Assembly: GCF_048263515.1 (NCBI RefSeq)
Contig: NZ_JBLXEC010000020.1
Location: 1-64,000, forward strand
DNA: 64,000 nt
Reading direction: 5' to 3'
From: Marinovum sp048263515
Lineage (GTDB): Bacteria; Pseudomonadota; Alphaproteobacteria; Rhodobacterales; Rhodobacteraceae
Shown piece after piece: positions 26,270-36,900 of this stretch. Position numbers and translations under genes: made by a program. The first letter of the stretch is position 1, and every line of letters begins with the position of its first letter. The notes beneath the pieces were generated by a model. That model did no database searches and had not been told where the DNA came from. It worked only from the letters and a program-made list of their open reading frames with translations.

Positions 26270-28999
26270 GTGCCCTATCTGACCCATTCCCAAACCCTGT
26301 TCTCGGCGGCGCTGCCGAACCTGAGCGCGCTGGCCCGGCTGGAGATCGATCCGGCGAATGGCGCCCTTCTGATCCACGACCCGGTGAGCGAGACGCTGGC
26401 CCGCGCCGCGCTGGACGCCGGCACGCTGCGGGCCGGGGATTTCAGCCTCGACACCCGCTCGGGCGGCCCCGACAAGGTGAGCTTCGATTTCAAGGGCTCC
26501 ACCCGGACCCTGGACCGGGCCACGCTGCAGCGGCTGGCCGACCAGCCCGATGAAGGCACCGGCTATCTCGACGGCAGCAGCTTCTACGGCAACTGCACCA
26601 CCCTGGCCTCGGCCATGGTGGCCGGTCAGTGCTATCTCTACCTGGCGCGCAAATCCGGCTACGGGTTGGAGGTCTATGCGCTGTCGGACGACGGCACCCT
26701 GACCCCGCGGCAGATCCTCGGCGATACCGTCAGCAGCCACCTGCGCAATGTCACGGCGATGACGGCGGTGGACCATGGCCGGCAGGAATGGCTGATCACT
26801 GCCTCGGCGCAGGAGAACGGCGTCAGCCTCTACACCATCGGCTCGGACGGGCGGCTGAGCCACGGCACCTCCTTCGGCTTTGACCAGCAGTTGCCGCTCA
26901 CCACCCCCACCGCCATGACCTCGGTCGCGGTGGACGGCCGCAGCTATGTCCTGGTCACCGCCCATGGCACCTCGTCCCTGACCGTGCTCGAGGTCTCGGC
27001 CGGCACGCTGGAGTTCCGCGACCAGGTCAACGACAGTCTCGACACCCGCTTTTCCGGGGCGGCGGTGGTCGAAACCCACGTCCAGGGCGATCTGGCGCTG
27101 GTGGCCGTGGCCGGCAACGACGGCGGCATCACCCTGATGCAGATGCTGCCCGGCGGCCGGCTGCTGCACCGCGAAACCCTTGTCGACACGGCGGCCACCG
27201 CGCTCGACGGGGTGACCGGGATGCGCTTTGCCACCCATGCCGACGGCACCGTCGACCTCTTCGTGCTGAGCAGCGGCGACGGCGGGCTGAGCCGCTTCCG
27301 GCTGGACAGCAGCGCGCTGGGGCTGACCGCGACGGGCCGCAACGGCACCGCGGGCAACGACGTGCTGACCGCGGCGGGCGGCGGCGATCTGTTGCGCGGC
27401 GACGCCGGCAATGACGTGCTGCTTGACGGGGCCGGCGAAGACACGCTCTGGGGCGGGGCCGGGGCGGATGTCTTCGTCTTCGCCCCGGATGGCGATGACG
27501 ACCGGATCGGCGATTTCGACCGCCGCGAGGACCTGCTCGACCTCGGCGCCTTCGACATGGTGCATGACATCTCGGCGCTGGGCTACCGGATGACCTCTGG
27601 CGGGGCGGTGCTGACGGTGGCGGGCGAGGAGCTGACGCTTTTCACCCATGACGGCACGCCGCTGCGCTATCACCAGCTGCGCGATGCGCTGGCGCTGGCG
27701 GCCGATCACGTTCTGATCCCGCAGCCGTTGCCGCAGACCGGCGGCGCCGGCAATGATTTCTTCGAGGCCGGCCTGCATGCCGATACCATCGACGGGGGCC
27801 TGGGCTTCGACACCCTGAGCTACCGGGCGGCACCGGCCGCGGTCCGGGTGGACCTGAGCCGCAATGCCAACAACGGCGGCGCCGCGACGGGCGACATGCT
27901 CAGCAATGTCGAGGCGCTGATCGGCTCGGCCTTCAACGACCTGCTCACCGGCAGCGGCGGCGCCAACAACCTCTCCGGCGGCGCCGGACATGACACCATC
28001 ACCGCCGGCGCCGGCGCCGACTGGATCACCCCCGGCGGCGGCAGCAACGTCATCGACGGCGGCGCCGGCAACGACATGGTCTCCTTCGTCGATCTCGCCG
28101 ACACGCCGGGGCGGAGCAATCTGGACTACCGGCTCGACATCAACCTGTCGACCGGCCGCGCCCTGAGCCATGACGGCGCCGAAACCACCCTGCTCAGCAA
28201 CATCGAGCGGGTGACCGGCACGATCTATGCCGACCGGATCAGTGGCGATGGCGCGAGCAACGAACTGCGGGGCTTGGGCGATTACGACTGGTTCGTCGGC
28301 ACCTGGGGGCAGGATGCCTATGACGGCGGCACCGGGCGCGACATGATCTCCTATGTCGAGGCCGGCAGCGGCGTCACCGTCGATCTCGGCGCCGGGCGCG
28401 GCACCCGGGGGCTGGCCGATGGCGACAGCTATGTCGGCATCGAGCGGGTCACCGGCTCGGGCCATGCCGACCTGTTCTACGGCGACGCGGGCCAGAACGA
28501 CTTTCGCGGCCTCGGCGGCTACGACACCTTCGTGGGCTCGTCGGGCGGGCGCGAACGCTATGACGGGGGCGCCGGCCAGGACACAGTGGCATACTACCTC
28601 TCGAACGCCGCGGTCTCGGCCTCGCTGCTGCGTGGCTACGGCTCGGCCGGCGATGCGGCGCGCGATCTCTACACCTCGATCGAGAACCTCGGCGGCACCG
28701 GCTTCGACGACACCCTGACCGGCGATCACGGCCGCAACCAGCTGCGCGGATTGGCGGGCGACGATTTTGTCTTCGGCAATGGCGGGGTGGACTACATCAC
28801 CGGCGGCCGCGGCGATGACATGATCGACGGCGGGTCGGGCTCGGATTACGCGGTGTTCGACGGCGACCGCGCTGGATACAGCGTGACCCGGACCGGCACC
28901 GATACGGTCCGGATCTCGGGCCGCGATGGCACCGATCAGCTGCGCGACGTGGAGTATTTCCGCTTCGACGACGTGACCCTGGACATCTGGAGCCTGTGA
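26270..28999 (+). CDS. Beta-propeller-like RTX protein
   Basis: 909 residues from GTG 26270, with GGAGG five bases upstream (26260-26264); GTG 26264 is the alternative. Residues about 90-365 carry repeated strands with spacing typical of a lactonase/WD-type beta-propeller (LEVYALSDDGTLTPRQIL, VSLYTIGSDGRLSHGT, LTVLEVSAGTLEF, ITLMQMLPGGRLLHRET). Several RTX repeats with an SBBP-like 'FAPDGDDDRIGDFD' block follow at 365-440. The shared C-terminal module starts at about 580 (WITPGGGSNVIDGG). The tail is VEYFRFDDVTLDIWSL. There is no Sec signal. The ligand of the propeller is unknown. Its module is closest to that of the M10 protease. Confidence 0.75.
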   Translation: MPYLTHSQTLFSAALPNLSALARLEIDPANGALLIHDPVSETLARAALDAGTLRAGDFSLDTRSGGPDKVSFDFKGSTRTLDRATLQRLADQPDEGTGYLDGSSFYGNCTTLASAMVAGQCYLYLARKSGYGLEVYALSDDGTLTPRQILGDTVSSHLRNVTAMTAVDHGRQEWLITASAQENGVSLYTIGSDGRLSHGTSFGFDQQLPLTTPTAMTSVAVDGRSYVLVTAHGTSSLTVLEVSAGTLEFRDQVNDSLDTRFSGAAVVETHVQGDLALVAVAGNDGGITLMQMLPGGRLLHRETLVDTAATALDGVTGMRFATHADGTVDLFVLSSGDGGLSRFRLDSSALGLTATGRNGTAGNDVLTAAGGGDLLRGDAGNDVLLDGAGEDTLWGGAGADVFVFAPDGDDDRIGDFDRREDLLDLGAFDMVHDISALGYRMTSGGAVLTVAGEELTLFTHDGTPLRYHQLRDALALAADHVLIPQPLPQTGGAGNDFFEAGLHADTIDGGLGFDTLSYRAAPAAVRVDLSRNANNGGAATGDMLSNVEALIGSAFNDLLTGSGGANNLSGGAGHDTITAGAGADWITPGGGSNVIDGGAGNDMVSFVDLADTPGRSNLDYRLDINLSTGRALSHDGAETTLLSNIERVTGTIYADRISGDGASNELRGLGDYDWFVGTWGQDAYDGGTGRDMISYVEAGSGVTVDLGAGRGTRGLADGDSYVGIERVTGSGHADLFYGDAGQNDFRGLGGYDTFVGSSGGRERYDGGAGQDTVAYYLSNAAVSASLLRGYGSAGDAARDLYTSIENLGGTGFDDTLTGDHGRNQLRGLAGDDFVFGNGGVDYITGGRGDDMIDGGSGSDYAVFDGDRAGYSVTRTGTDTVRISGRDGTDQLRDVEYFRFDDVTLDIWSL

Positions 29000-29225
29000 C
29001 CGGCCCCGGCCGCGCAAGCGCCTGCCTAAGGATCTGAAAACCGGGACGAACCCACACCGCCGCGCCGGCGCGCCCCGGCGCCGCCCGCTTCCCTGCGTTG
29101 CGCCTTTGCCAAAAATAGTGTAAACTCAATAAGTTATTAAAAAGTCACATTGTTCTTCGAAACGGCTGTCGCCTGCGGCAGCCGCGCGATTTGCTTGAAA
29201 CAAGACAATTTCCGAACAGGGGAAC

Positions 29226-32200
29226 ATGATGGCTGACTATTTCGGCACGAATCTCGGTGAAACCGTGCGCGGCGGGTCCGGGAATGATCGCGTCTTCGGT
29301 CTCGGGGGCGACGATTTTCTCATCGGCTGGGACAGTGTTTCGGGACCCGGGGGAACGGATTCCCTGTTCGGCGGGGATGGCAATGACACGCTGTATGTCG
29401 GCGACAGTCCTGGCGGGGTCTCGGATTTGACCCTGACCGGCGAGCTGTATGACGGCGGCGCCGGCCATGACGTTTTCCATTTCAACGTCGACAACTACAC
29501 CGGCTCCGCATACTGGGACTGGTCGGCAATGGGGGTTCAGTTCGTCGCGGTCGAAGAGCTTCGCGTCGGCTTCAACGGCGGGAGCAATGCCACCAACCTG
29601 ATCTCGATAGACCGGTCGGACTTCCACTTTGCCCGCGTGGATGGCGGCGGCTTCAATAACGCGCCCCAGAATCACAACATCACCGTGCAGATCCAGGTCG
29701 AAACCGCCTCCACCGACCTGTCCAGCGTGGAAATCGTCAATTTCCGCGGTCTTGAAGACAATTCCTTTCAGGTCAAGGGCCGCAGTCAGGATGACCTGAT
29801 CAGGGGCCCCGGCGGCGAGGGCGCCCGGATCTATGGCGAGGGCGGCAACGATACGCTCATCGGCGGTCCCGGCCAGGACTACCTGTTCGGCGGCCCCGGT
29901 CACGACAGGCTGCACGGCGAAGCCGGCGACGACATCCTGCTCGGTGACGAGGGCGACGACATCGTCGAGGGGGGCCTCGGCGACGACACCATTTTCGCCG
30001 GCGCCGGCTTCGACTTGGCCTCCTACGCCTCGGCTCCCGGCGCGGTCGTCGTCGATCTCGCCATCACCAGCGGGGGCAGCACCTCCGGCGCCGCCGGCAG
30101 CGACCACCTGGGCAGCGACATCGAAGGCATCATCGGGTCGGCGTTCGACGACATGCTGTATGGCGACGAGAATGCCAATCGCCTCGAGGGCGGCGGCGGG
30201 TTCGATGTCTTCCGCGGCAGGGGCGGGAACGACACGTTCGATGGCGGTGCGGGCAACGACCTGGCCAATTACTCGCAGGCCACGGCGGCCGTCACGGTGG
30301 ACCTTGATGCGGGCTCGGCCTCCGGCGGGGACGGCAACGACCTCCTGATCAGCATCGAACAGGCCGTCGGTACGAATTTCGACGACATTCTCTCGGGCAG
30401 CACGGGCGATGATTCCTTCTTTGGCCTGGACGGCAATGACACGATCGAGGGGCGGGGCGGCAATGACGTGATCTACGCCGGCAATGGTTTTAACGATGTC
30501 TTCGGCGGTGCCGGCAACGACTCGATCCAGGGCGGAGCCGACAGCGAAACCCTGCGCGGCAGCACCTCCACCGACGCAAGCGGAACCGTCGACCAGGATT
30601 CGATCGAAGCCGGCGGCGGCGCCGACGCGATCTACGGGTCCAACGGCAATGACACGCTGCGCGGCCAAGATGGCAATGACTTCATCCGCGGCCACCGTGG
30701 CAACGATGTCATCGACGGTGGCGCGGGCTCCGACACCGCCAGCTACAGATATGCCTCCGGCGGGGTCACGGTGAACCTGGCCACGGGTCTTGCCGGCGGG
30801 GCCGACGGGGCCGATACGCTGAGCGACATCGAGAACGTCAACGGCGGTGATCACAACGACACGCTGACCGGCAGCACCGGAAGCAACGAGCTGTACGGCC
30901 AGGATGGCAACGACGTGCTCTTTGCCTCTGACGATCCCAACGGCAACAACAGCACGGCGCCGGACACGATGGGCGGCGGCAACGGCGACGACCTGCTGTT
31001 CGGCTCCGCCGGCGGTGACAACCTGAGCGGCGGCGCCCACGACGACCACCTGAGCGGCAACCGGGGCGATGACACGATCGATGGCGGCACCGGCCGGGAC
31101 ATCGCCAGCTATGTCGCCGCCAACGGGGGCGTATCGGTTGACCTGATGACCAACAGTGCCTCGGGGGCAGACGGCAATGACACGCTGACCTCGATCGAGG
31201 ATGTCTGGGGCAGCAACACCTATGACGACACCCTTTCGGGCAATGCCGAAGACAACCTGCTGCTTGGCAACGGCGGCAATGACCAGTTGTCGGGCCGCGG
31301 CGGGGATGACGAGCTCTACGGCGGCGGCGGGGACGACACCCTCGACGGCGGCACCGGCAATGACGCGCTGGATGGCGAAAGCGGCGACGACCGGTTCAAT
31401 GTCACCCCGGTGGCAGGCGAGACCAAGACGGTCGAGGGCGGCGACGGCATCGACCTGCTGCGTGTGCTCGGCACCGACAGCTCGGCCGCGAGCTTCGCGC
31501 CGGGCACCAACAGCCTGATCCTCACCACCGGCGGCGCGACCATCACGGTCATGAATGACGTCGAATCGATCGAGTTCGATGACCGGACCCTGACCTACGC
31601 CGAGGCCATGGCGATGACCCCGGGGGCACGGGTCCACCAGTTCGCGCTTGACGGCGCCCAGGCCAATGCCGGCGCAGGCACCGGCAGCGCCGCCACCGGC
31701 ACGGGCTACGGGATCTTCGATCCCGCGACCGGCGCGCTGACCTACAGCCTGACCGTCGACGGGCTGGACCTGGGCACGCTGCTGCCCGGCTTCCCGACCC
31801 GCGCCACCGCAGCGACCGGCGATGACGTGACCGCGGCCCATATCCACACCGGCGCCCGCGGCGCCAATGGCGGCGTCGCCTTCGGCTTCCTGAACGATGA
31901 CGATCTGACGGCGACGCTGAACGCCGACGGGTCCTGGACGATGAGCGGTGTCTGGGAAAGCAGCGAAGGCATCGATCCCTTTGCCTCCGCCTTCGGCACC
32001 ACCCCGCCGGGCACCGACCTCGACCTCTATTTCAACCTCCACACCACCAGCTTCGGCGGCGGCGAGATCCGCGGTCAGATCGTGTCCTCGGCCGACGTCA
32101 GCGCCAACAGCGTGACCGGCACCTCCGGCAATGACACCCTGCTGGGGCTGGGCGGCGACGACACCCTCGCCGGGGTCCTGGGCGACGACAGTCTCCGAGG

Positions 32201-33536
32201 CGGCGATGGCACGGACACCGCCGCCTTCGGAGTGGCCTCCTCGACGGTCACCGTGCAATCCGCCAGCCAGGGCCTGAGACTCACCTCGGCCGAGGGGGAG
32301 GATTTCGTCGGCGACGACATCGAGAGGCTGCAGTTCACCGACCGGACCCTGACCTATGCCGAGGCCATGGCGATGGCGACGCCCACCTTTACCGGTGACG
32401 ACACCGCGAACCTGTTGACCGGCACCTCCGCGGCCGAGCTCTTCAACGCCGGTGGCGGCAACGACTGGATCAACTCCGGCGGCGGCAACGACACGGTGAA
32501 CGGCGAGGGCGGCATCGACATGCTGAGCCTCTACAACCTGCCGGACACCCCCGGCCGGAGCAACACCGACTACCGGATGGACATCGACATGGCGGCCGGC
32601 ACCGGGGTCAACCATGACGGCAGCGAGACGGTGACCTTCTCCGGGATCGAACGGCTCACGGCGACGATCTTCGCCGACCGCATTCGCGGCACCGACGGGA
32701 ATGACGAAATCCGCGGGCTGGGCGATTACGACTGGATCATCGCCACCCCGGGCAGTGACACCATCGATGGTGGCACGGGACAGGACATGCTGTCTTTCGT
32801 CGAATTCACCTCGACCGCCGGCAACGTGATCGCTGACATCTTCTCCTCGAACGGCTTGCCGCCCTCGGGCACGCAGGCCTCCGGCCTGGTCGTCGACCTC
32901 GCCAATCCCGCCAACAACACTGGTCTGGCGGCGGGGCTCGACCTGACCTCGATCGAGCGGATCACCGGCTCGGGCCGGCAGGACGTGTTCTTCGGTGATG
33001 CCGGGCAGAACGACTTCCGCGGCCTCGGCGATTACGACTGGTTCGTCTCGTCCGAGGGCGGCCGCGAGCGCTATTTCGGCGGCGACGGCGTGGACACAGT
33101 GACCTATTACAACGCCTCAGCCGGGGTGGTGGCGAACCTCTCGAACGGCGCCCGGGTCAACGGCCAGGAGACCGGCTACGGCTCGGGCGGCGTGGCGGCA
33201 CGCGATCTCTACTTCGAGATCGAGAACCTCGTGGGCTCGCGTTTCGATGACGAACTGCGCGGCTCTTCGGGACGCAACCAGCTCAACGGGCTCGAGGGCG
33301 ACGACTTCCTCTTCGGCTACGCCGGAGTGGACTACCTCAAGGGCGGGCTCGGCGACGACGTGATCGACGGCGGCAGCGGCTCGGACTATGCGCTCTTCAA
33401 CGGCAATTCGGGCGATTACACCCTGACCCGCGCGGGTGACAACGTGACCGTCACCGGCGCCGACGGCATCGACCGGTTGATCGACGTGGAATACTTCCGC
33501 TTCGAGGACATGACGGTGGATATCTGGAGTCTCTGA
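29226..33536 (+). CDS. Large RTX protein with CHRD domain
   Basis: 1436 residues; AGGGGA precedes ATG 29226 (ATG 29229 is equally possible). RTX nonapeptides occupy most of residues 10-60 and 200-760. A CHRD (chordin-type) domain lies at about 800-960, seen in GIFDPATGALTYSLTV, AAHIHTGARGANGGV and YFNLHTTSFGGGEIRGQI. The shared module begins about residue 1080 (WINSGGGNDTVNGEGGIDML) and ends VEYFRFEDMTVDIWSL. It is likely an extracellular matrix or adhesion protein stabilised by calcium. The upstream 226 bp include an AT-rich stretch (about 29115-29150) suited to a promoter. A very long antisense frame here is a compositional artefact. Confidence 0.85.
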   Translation: MMADYFGTNLGETVRGGSGNDRVFGLGGDDFLIGWDSVSGPGGTDSLFGGDGNDTLYVGDSPGGVSDLTLTGELYDGGAGHDVFHFNVDNYTGSAYWDWSAMGVQFVAVEELRVGFNGGSNATNLISIDRSDFHFARVDGGGFNNAPQNHNITVQIQVETASTDLSSVEIVNFRGLEDNSFQVKGRSQDDLIRGPGGEGARIYGEGGNDTLIGGPGQDYLFGGPGHDRLHGEAGDDILLGDEGDDIVEGGLGDDTIFAGAGFDLASYASAPGAVVVDLAITSGGSTSGAAGSDHLGSDIEGIIGSAFDDMLYGDENANRLEGGGGFDVFRGRGGNDTFDGGAGNDLANYSQATAAVTVDLDAGSASGGDGNDLLISIEQAVGTNFDDILSGSTGDDSFFGLDGNDTIEGRGGNDVIYAGNGFNDVFGGAGNDSIQGGADSETLRGSTSTDASGTVDQDSIEAGGGADAIYGSNGNDTLRGQDGNDFIRGHRGNDVIDGGAGSDTASYRYASGGVTVNLATGLAGGADGADTLSDIENVNGGDHNDTLTGSTGSNELYGQDGNDVLFASDDPNGNNSTAPDTMGGGNGDDLLFGSAGGDNLSGGAHDDHLSGNRGDDTIDGGTGRDIASYVAANGGVSVDLMTNSASGADGNDTLTSIEDVWGSNTYDDTLSGNAEDNLLLGNGGNDQLSGRGGDDELYGGGGDDTLDGGTGNDALDGESGDDRFNVTPVAGETKTVEGGDGIDLLRVLGTDSSAASFAPGTNSLILTTGGATITVMNDVESIEFDDRTLTYAEAMAMTPGARVHQFALDGAQANAGAGTGSAATGTGYGIFDPATGALTYSLTVDGLDLGTLLPGFPTRATAATGDDVTAAHIHTGARGANGGVAFGFLNDDDLTATLNADGSWTMSGVWESSEGIDPFASAFGTTPPGTDLDLYFNLHTTSFGGGEIRGQIVSSADVSANSVTGTSGNDTLLGLGGDDTLAGVLGDDSLRGGDGTDTAAFGVASSTVTVQSASQGLRLTSAEGEDFVGDDIERLQFTDRTLTYAEAMAMATPTFTGDDTANLLTGTSAAELFNAGGGNDWINSGGGNDTVNGEGGIDMLSLYNLPDTPGRSNTDYRMDIDMAAGTGVNHDGSETVTFSGIERLTATIFADRIRGTDGNDEIRGLGDYDWIIATPGSDTIDGGTGQDMLSFVEFTSTAGNVIADIFSSNGLPPSGTQASGLVVDLANPANNTGLAAGLDLTSIERITGSGRQDVFFGDAGQNDFRGLGDYDWFVSSEGGRERYFGGDGVDTVTYYNASAGVVANLSNGARVNGQETGYGSGGVAARDLYFEIENLVGSRFDDELRGSSGRNQLNGLEGDDFLFGYAGVDYLKGGLGDDVIDGGSGSDYALFNGNSGDYTLTRAGDNVTVTGADGIDRLIDVEYFRFEDMTVDIWSL

Positions 33537-33921
33537 GGCCCAAGGAACCGGTTTTCCGGCGCGAGGCTGCACCAGCAGGCTGACACTCTCGCCTGCCGCG
33601 CGCGGTCCGAGGGTGCCTGCCTGTTGCAATCGGCCTGCTGCCGACCCTCCCCGTCGCGACGTCCGCCCCCCAGGGCTGCACCGGTTTGACGTCGTGCCAG
33701 GGTTGTGCCAGGAGCGCCGGTGAAGGCGCGCGCCCCGTGCCGCGAAACTCCGTAGAATCCGACTGGTTTTTTTTGGCAACGCTGGCCGGATTCCATAGGG
33801 TTAGTGACTTCCTTCTCAACCCGAGTTCTCTATTCTGCGGCAGGAACGCCACCGGCCAACGCGCCACGCGATCGAGCAGTTTGTTTGTGCTTTTTCCGCG
33901 CCATTCCACAGGACCCTACAT
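33537..33921. promoter_or_regulatory. Gene-free leader of the RTX lyase gene
   Basis: No supported gene. The stretch contains a T8 run followed by GGCA (about 33767-33778), similar to T9-GGCA at 39502-39514 upstream of another RTX-type gene. These may be part of shared promoters. Confidence 0.45.
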
Positions 33922-36900
33922 ATGCCCTTTTTTGATCAGGACAGCTCTTTCAAGAAAAATGCCGGCGAGGCCTGGAGCTATACCGAACCCTCGACCGGCG
34001 TGATGCGTTTCGAAGTGCGGCAGGACGATTACTACGACGACCCCGCCCTGCCCGCCGCCCAGGATGACCAGGCGCAGGGCAAGAACCGCTCCGAGGTGGG
34101 CTCGCTCAAGCACATGCAGTTCGGACGGGAATTCACCGTCGACTTCGATTTCCTGCTCGAGGCCGGCCCGTCCAATAGTGCGGAATTCCTGCTGCTGGCC
34201 CAGTTCCACCAGACCGAGGATGAAGACGCCGACGGCAATACGATCGATGCCGCCGCCAGCCCGCCGCTGGCGCTGCAACTGCGCGGCGACCGGCTCGAGA
34301 TCGCCGGCCGCACCGATCCCAACGCGGTGACCACCGGCACCCCCGACAAGATCACCACCCCCGGCTATGACACGCCCACCACCAACACCATGTATCTCGA
34401 CACCGATCCGATCCCCCGGGATACCTGGATCAACATCCGCTTCGAGGTGGTCTTCGACCACACCGGTGGCGGCGCGCTGAAAGTCTATCGCGACGGCGCG
34501 CTAATCGTCGATTACAGCGGCCCGCTGGGGTATAACGACGTGATCGGCCCTTACCTGCAGATGGGGGTCTACCGGGGCGACACCACCGGCCCGATCTCGG
34601 AGACCGCCGCCGCGCAGTTCCGCAACCTCGCCGTCACCGCCGATGGCACCCCGCCCGCGATGAACGGCACCGCCGGCGATGACGAGATCGTTGCCAACAA
34701 GATCGGCTTCTGGGAAGACGAGGTGCTCAACGGTCTGGCCGGCGACGACACGCTGGATGGCGGTTTCGGCGCCGACACGATGAACGGTGGCGCGGGCAAC
34801 GACTTCTACGTCGTCAACGACGCCGGCGATGTGGTCAACGAACGCTCCGGCGGGGTCGACCAGGGCGGCACCGACCAAGTGCGCAGCTACGTGACCTACA
34901 CGCTCAACGACGATCTCGAGAACCTGATCCTCTGGGACAGCGCCGATGTCGACGGCACCGGCAATGCCAAGAACAACGTCATCCAGGGCAACACCGGCAA
35001 CAACGTGCTGCACGGGCTGGCCGGCGATGACAGCGTGCTGGGCGACCTCGGCGACGACGAGGTCTTCGGCGGCGCCGGCAACGACCAGGTCTATGGTTCC
35101 GGCGGCAATGACACCGTGCACGGCGACGCCGGCAATGACGAGGTCTATGGCGAGGATGGCGACGACAGCCTGACCGGCGGCGCCGGCAACGACACGCTCG
35201 AGGGCGGCGCCGGATCGGACACCATGCGTGGCGGCGAGGGCGACGATGACTACGTGGTGACCGAATTCACCGACGTCGTGATCGAGAACGCGAACGAGGG
35301 CCGCGACACGGTCCGCGTGGCCTTCAATTTCGACATCGGTGCGGGCGGTCACATCGAGGTGCTCAACACCATCGATCAGAACGCCGCCACCGCGATCAAC
35401 CTCTATGCCTCTGACATGGACAACGAGGTGCGCGGCAATGACGGGGTCAACGGGCTCTACGGGCGCGGCGGCCATGATTTCATGCAGGGGTTCGGCGGCA
35501 ATGACACGCTGGCCGGCGGCACCGGCGACGACACGATGTTCGGTGGCGCGGGCAACGACACCCTGCGCGGCGAAGCCGGGGCCGACAGCATGCAAGGCGA
35601 GGCCGGCAACGACAGCCTCGACGGCGGCGACGGCGACGACACGCTGTTCGGCGGCGACGGGCTCGACACCCTGCGCGGCGGCGACGGCGAGAACCAGCTT
35701 TACGGCGAGGATGGCGACGACAGCCTGATGGGCGAGGGCGGCGACGACACGCTCGAAGGCGGCGCGGGCAATGACACCATGCGCGGCGGCGACGGCAACG
35801 ACAGCTATGTCGTGACCGAGACCGGCGATGTGGTGATCGAGGCCGCGGGCGAGGGCCGCGATACCGTGCGCGCCTCGGTCAGCTTCCAGGCCAGCGCCTC
35901 GGCCGAGATCGAGGTGCTCAACACCACCGATCAGGCCAGCACCGCAGCGATCGACCTCTTCGGCACCGACATCGACAATGAAATCCGCGGCAACGACGGC
36001 GCCAACACGCTGGTCGGGCGCGGCGGCAACGACAGCATGCAGGGCTTCGGCGGCAATGATGTCCTGTCCGGCGACGGCGGCAATGACACCATGTTCGGCG
36101 GCGACGGCAACGACACGCTGCAGGGTTACGGCGACAACGACAGCATGCAGGGCGAAGCCGGCGACGACCGTCTGGAGGGCGGCAGCGGCGATGACACCAT
36201 GTTCGGCGGCACCGGCACCGACACCCTGCAGGGCGGCGCCGGCAATGACAGCATGGAAGGCGAAGACGGTTCCGACAGTCTGCTTGGCGGGACCGGCAAC
36301 GACCTTCTGTTCGGCGGCGCCGGCAACGACACGCTCGCGGGCGAGGACGGCGCCGACACCTTGCAGGGCGGCGACGGCGAAGATCACATGCTGGGCGGCA
36401 CCGGCAATGACACAATGTTCGGCGATGCCGGCAACGACAGCCTGTATGGCGAGGACGGGGCCGACAGCCTTCAAGGCCAGGCCGGCAACGATCTGGTCGC
36501 GGGCGGCCTGGGCAATGACACGCTGTTCGGCGGCGCCGGCAACGACACGCTCGAGGGCGGCGCCGATGCGGACAGCCTGCAGGGCGAAAGCGGCCACGAC
36601 AGCCTGTCGGGCGAGGCCGGCAACGACACGCTGTTCGGCGGCACCGGCAATGACACGCTCGAGGGCGGCGCCGGCGACGACAGCCTGCAGGGCCAGAGCA
36701 ACGACGACCTGATCCGCGGCGGCACTGGCAACGACATGCTCTATGGCGGGGCGGCCAATGACACGCTTCTGGGAGAGGCGGGCGCCGACAGCCTGCAGGG
36801 CGACAGCGGCGATGACAGCCTCTCCGGCGGCACCGAGAACGACACGCTGACCGGTGGCGACGGCAATGACACGCTCTCGGGCGGAGACCACAACGACAGC

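Noticed and set aside
29145..32615. 1156-residue open frame on the minus strand opposite the CHRD-RTX gene
   Set aside because: It is a by-product of GC-rich codon bias and RTX repetitiveness: the product is a low-complexity Val/Ala/Gly/Asp-rich string, and the plus-strand frame has clear domains. The same applies to minus-strand frames at 34501-37242, 26195-29017, 20559-22832, 40779-42362 and 18204-19976.
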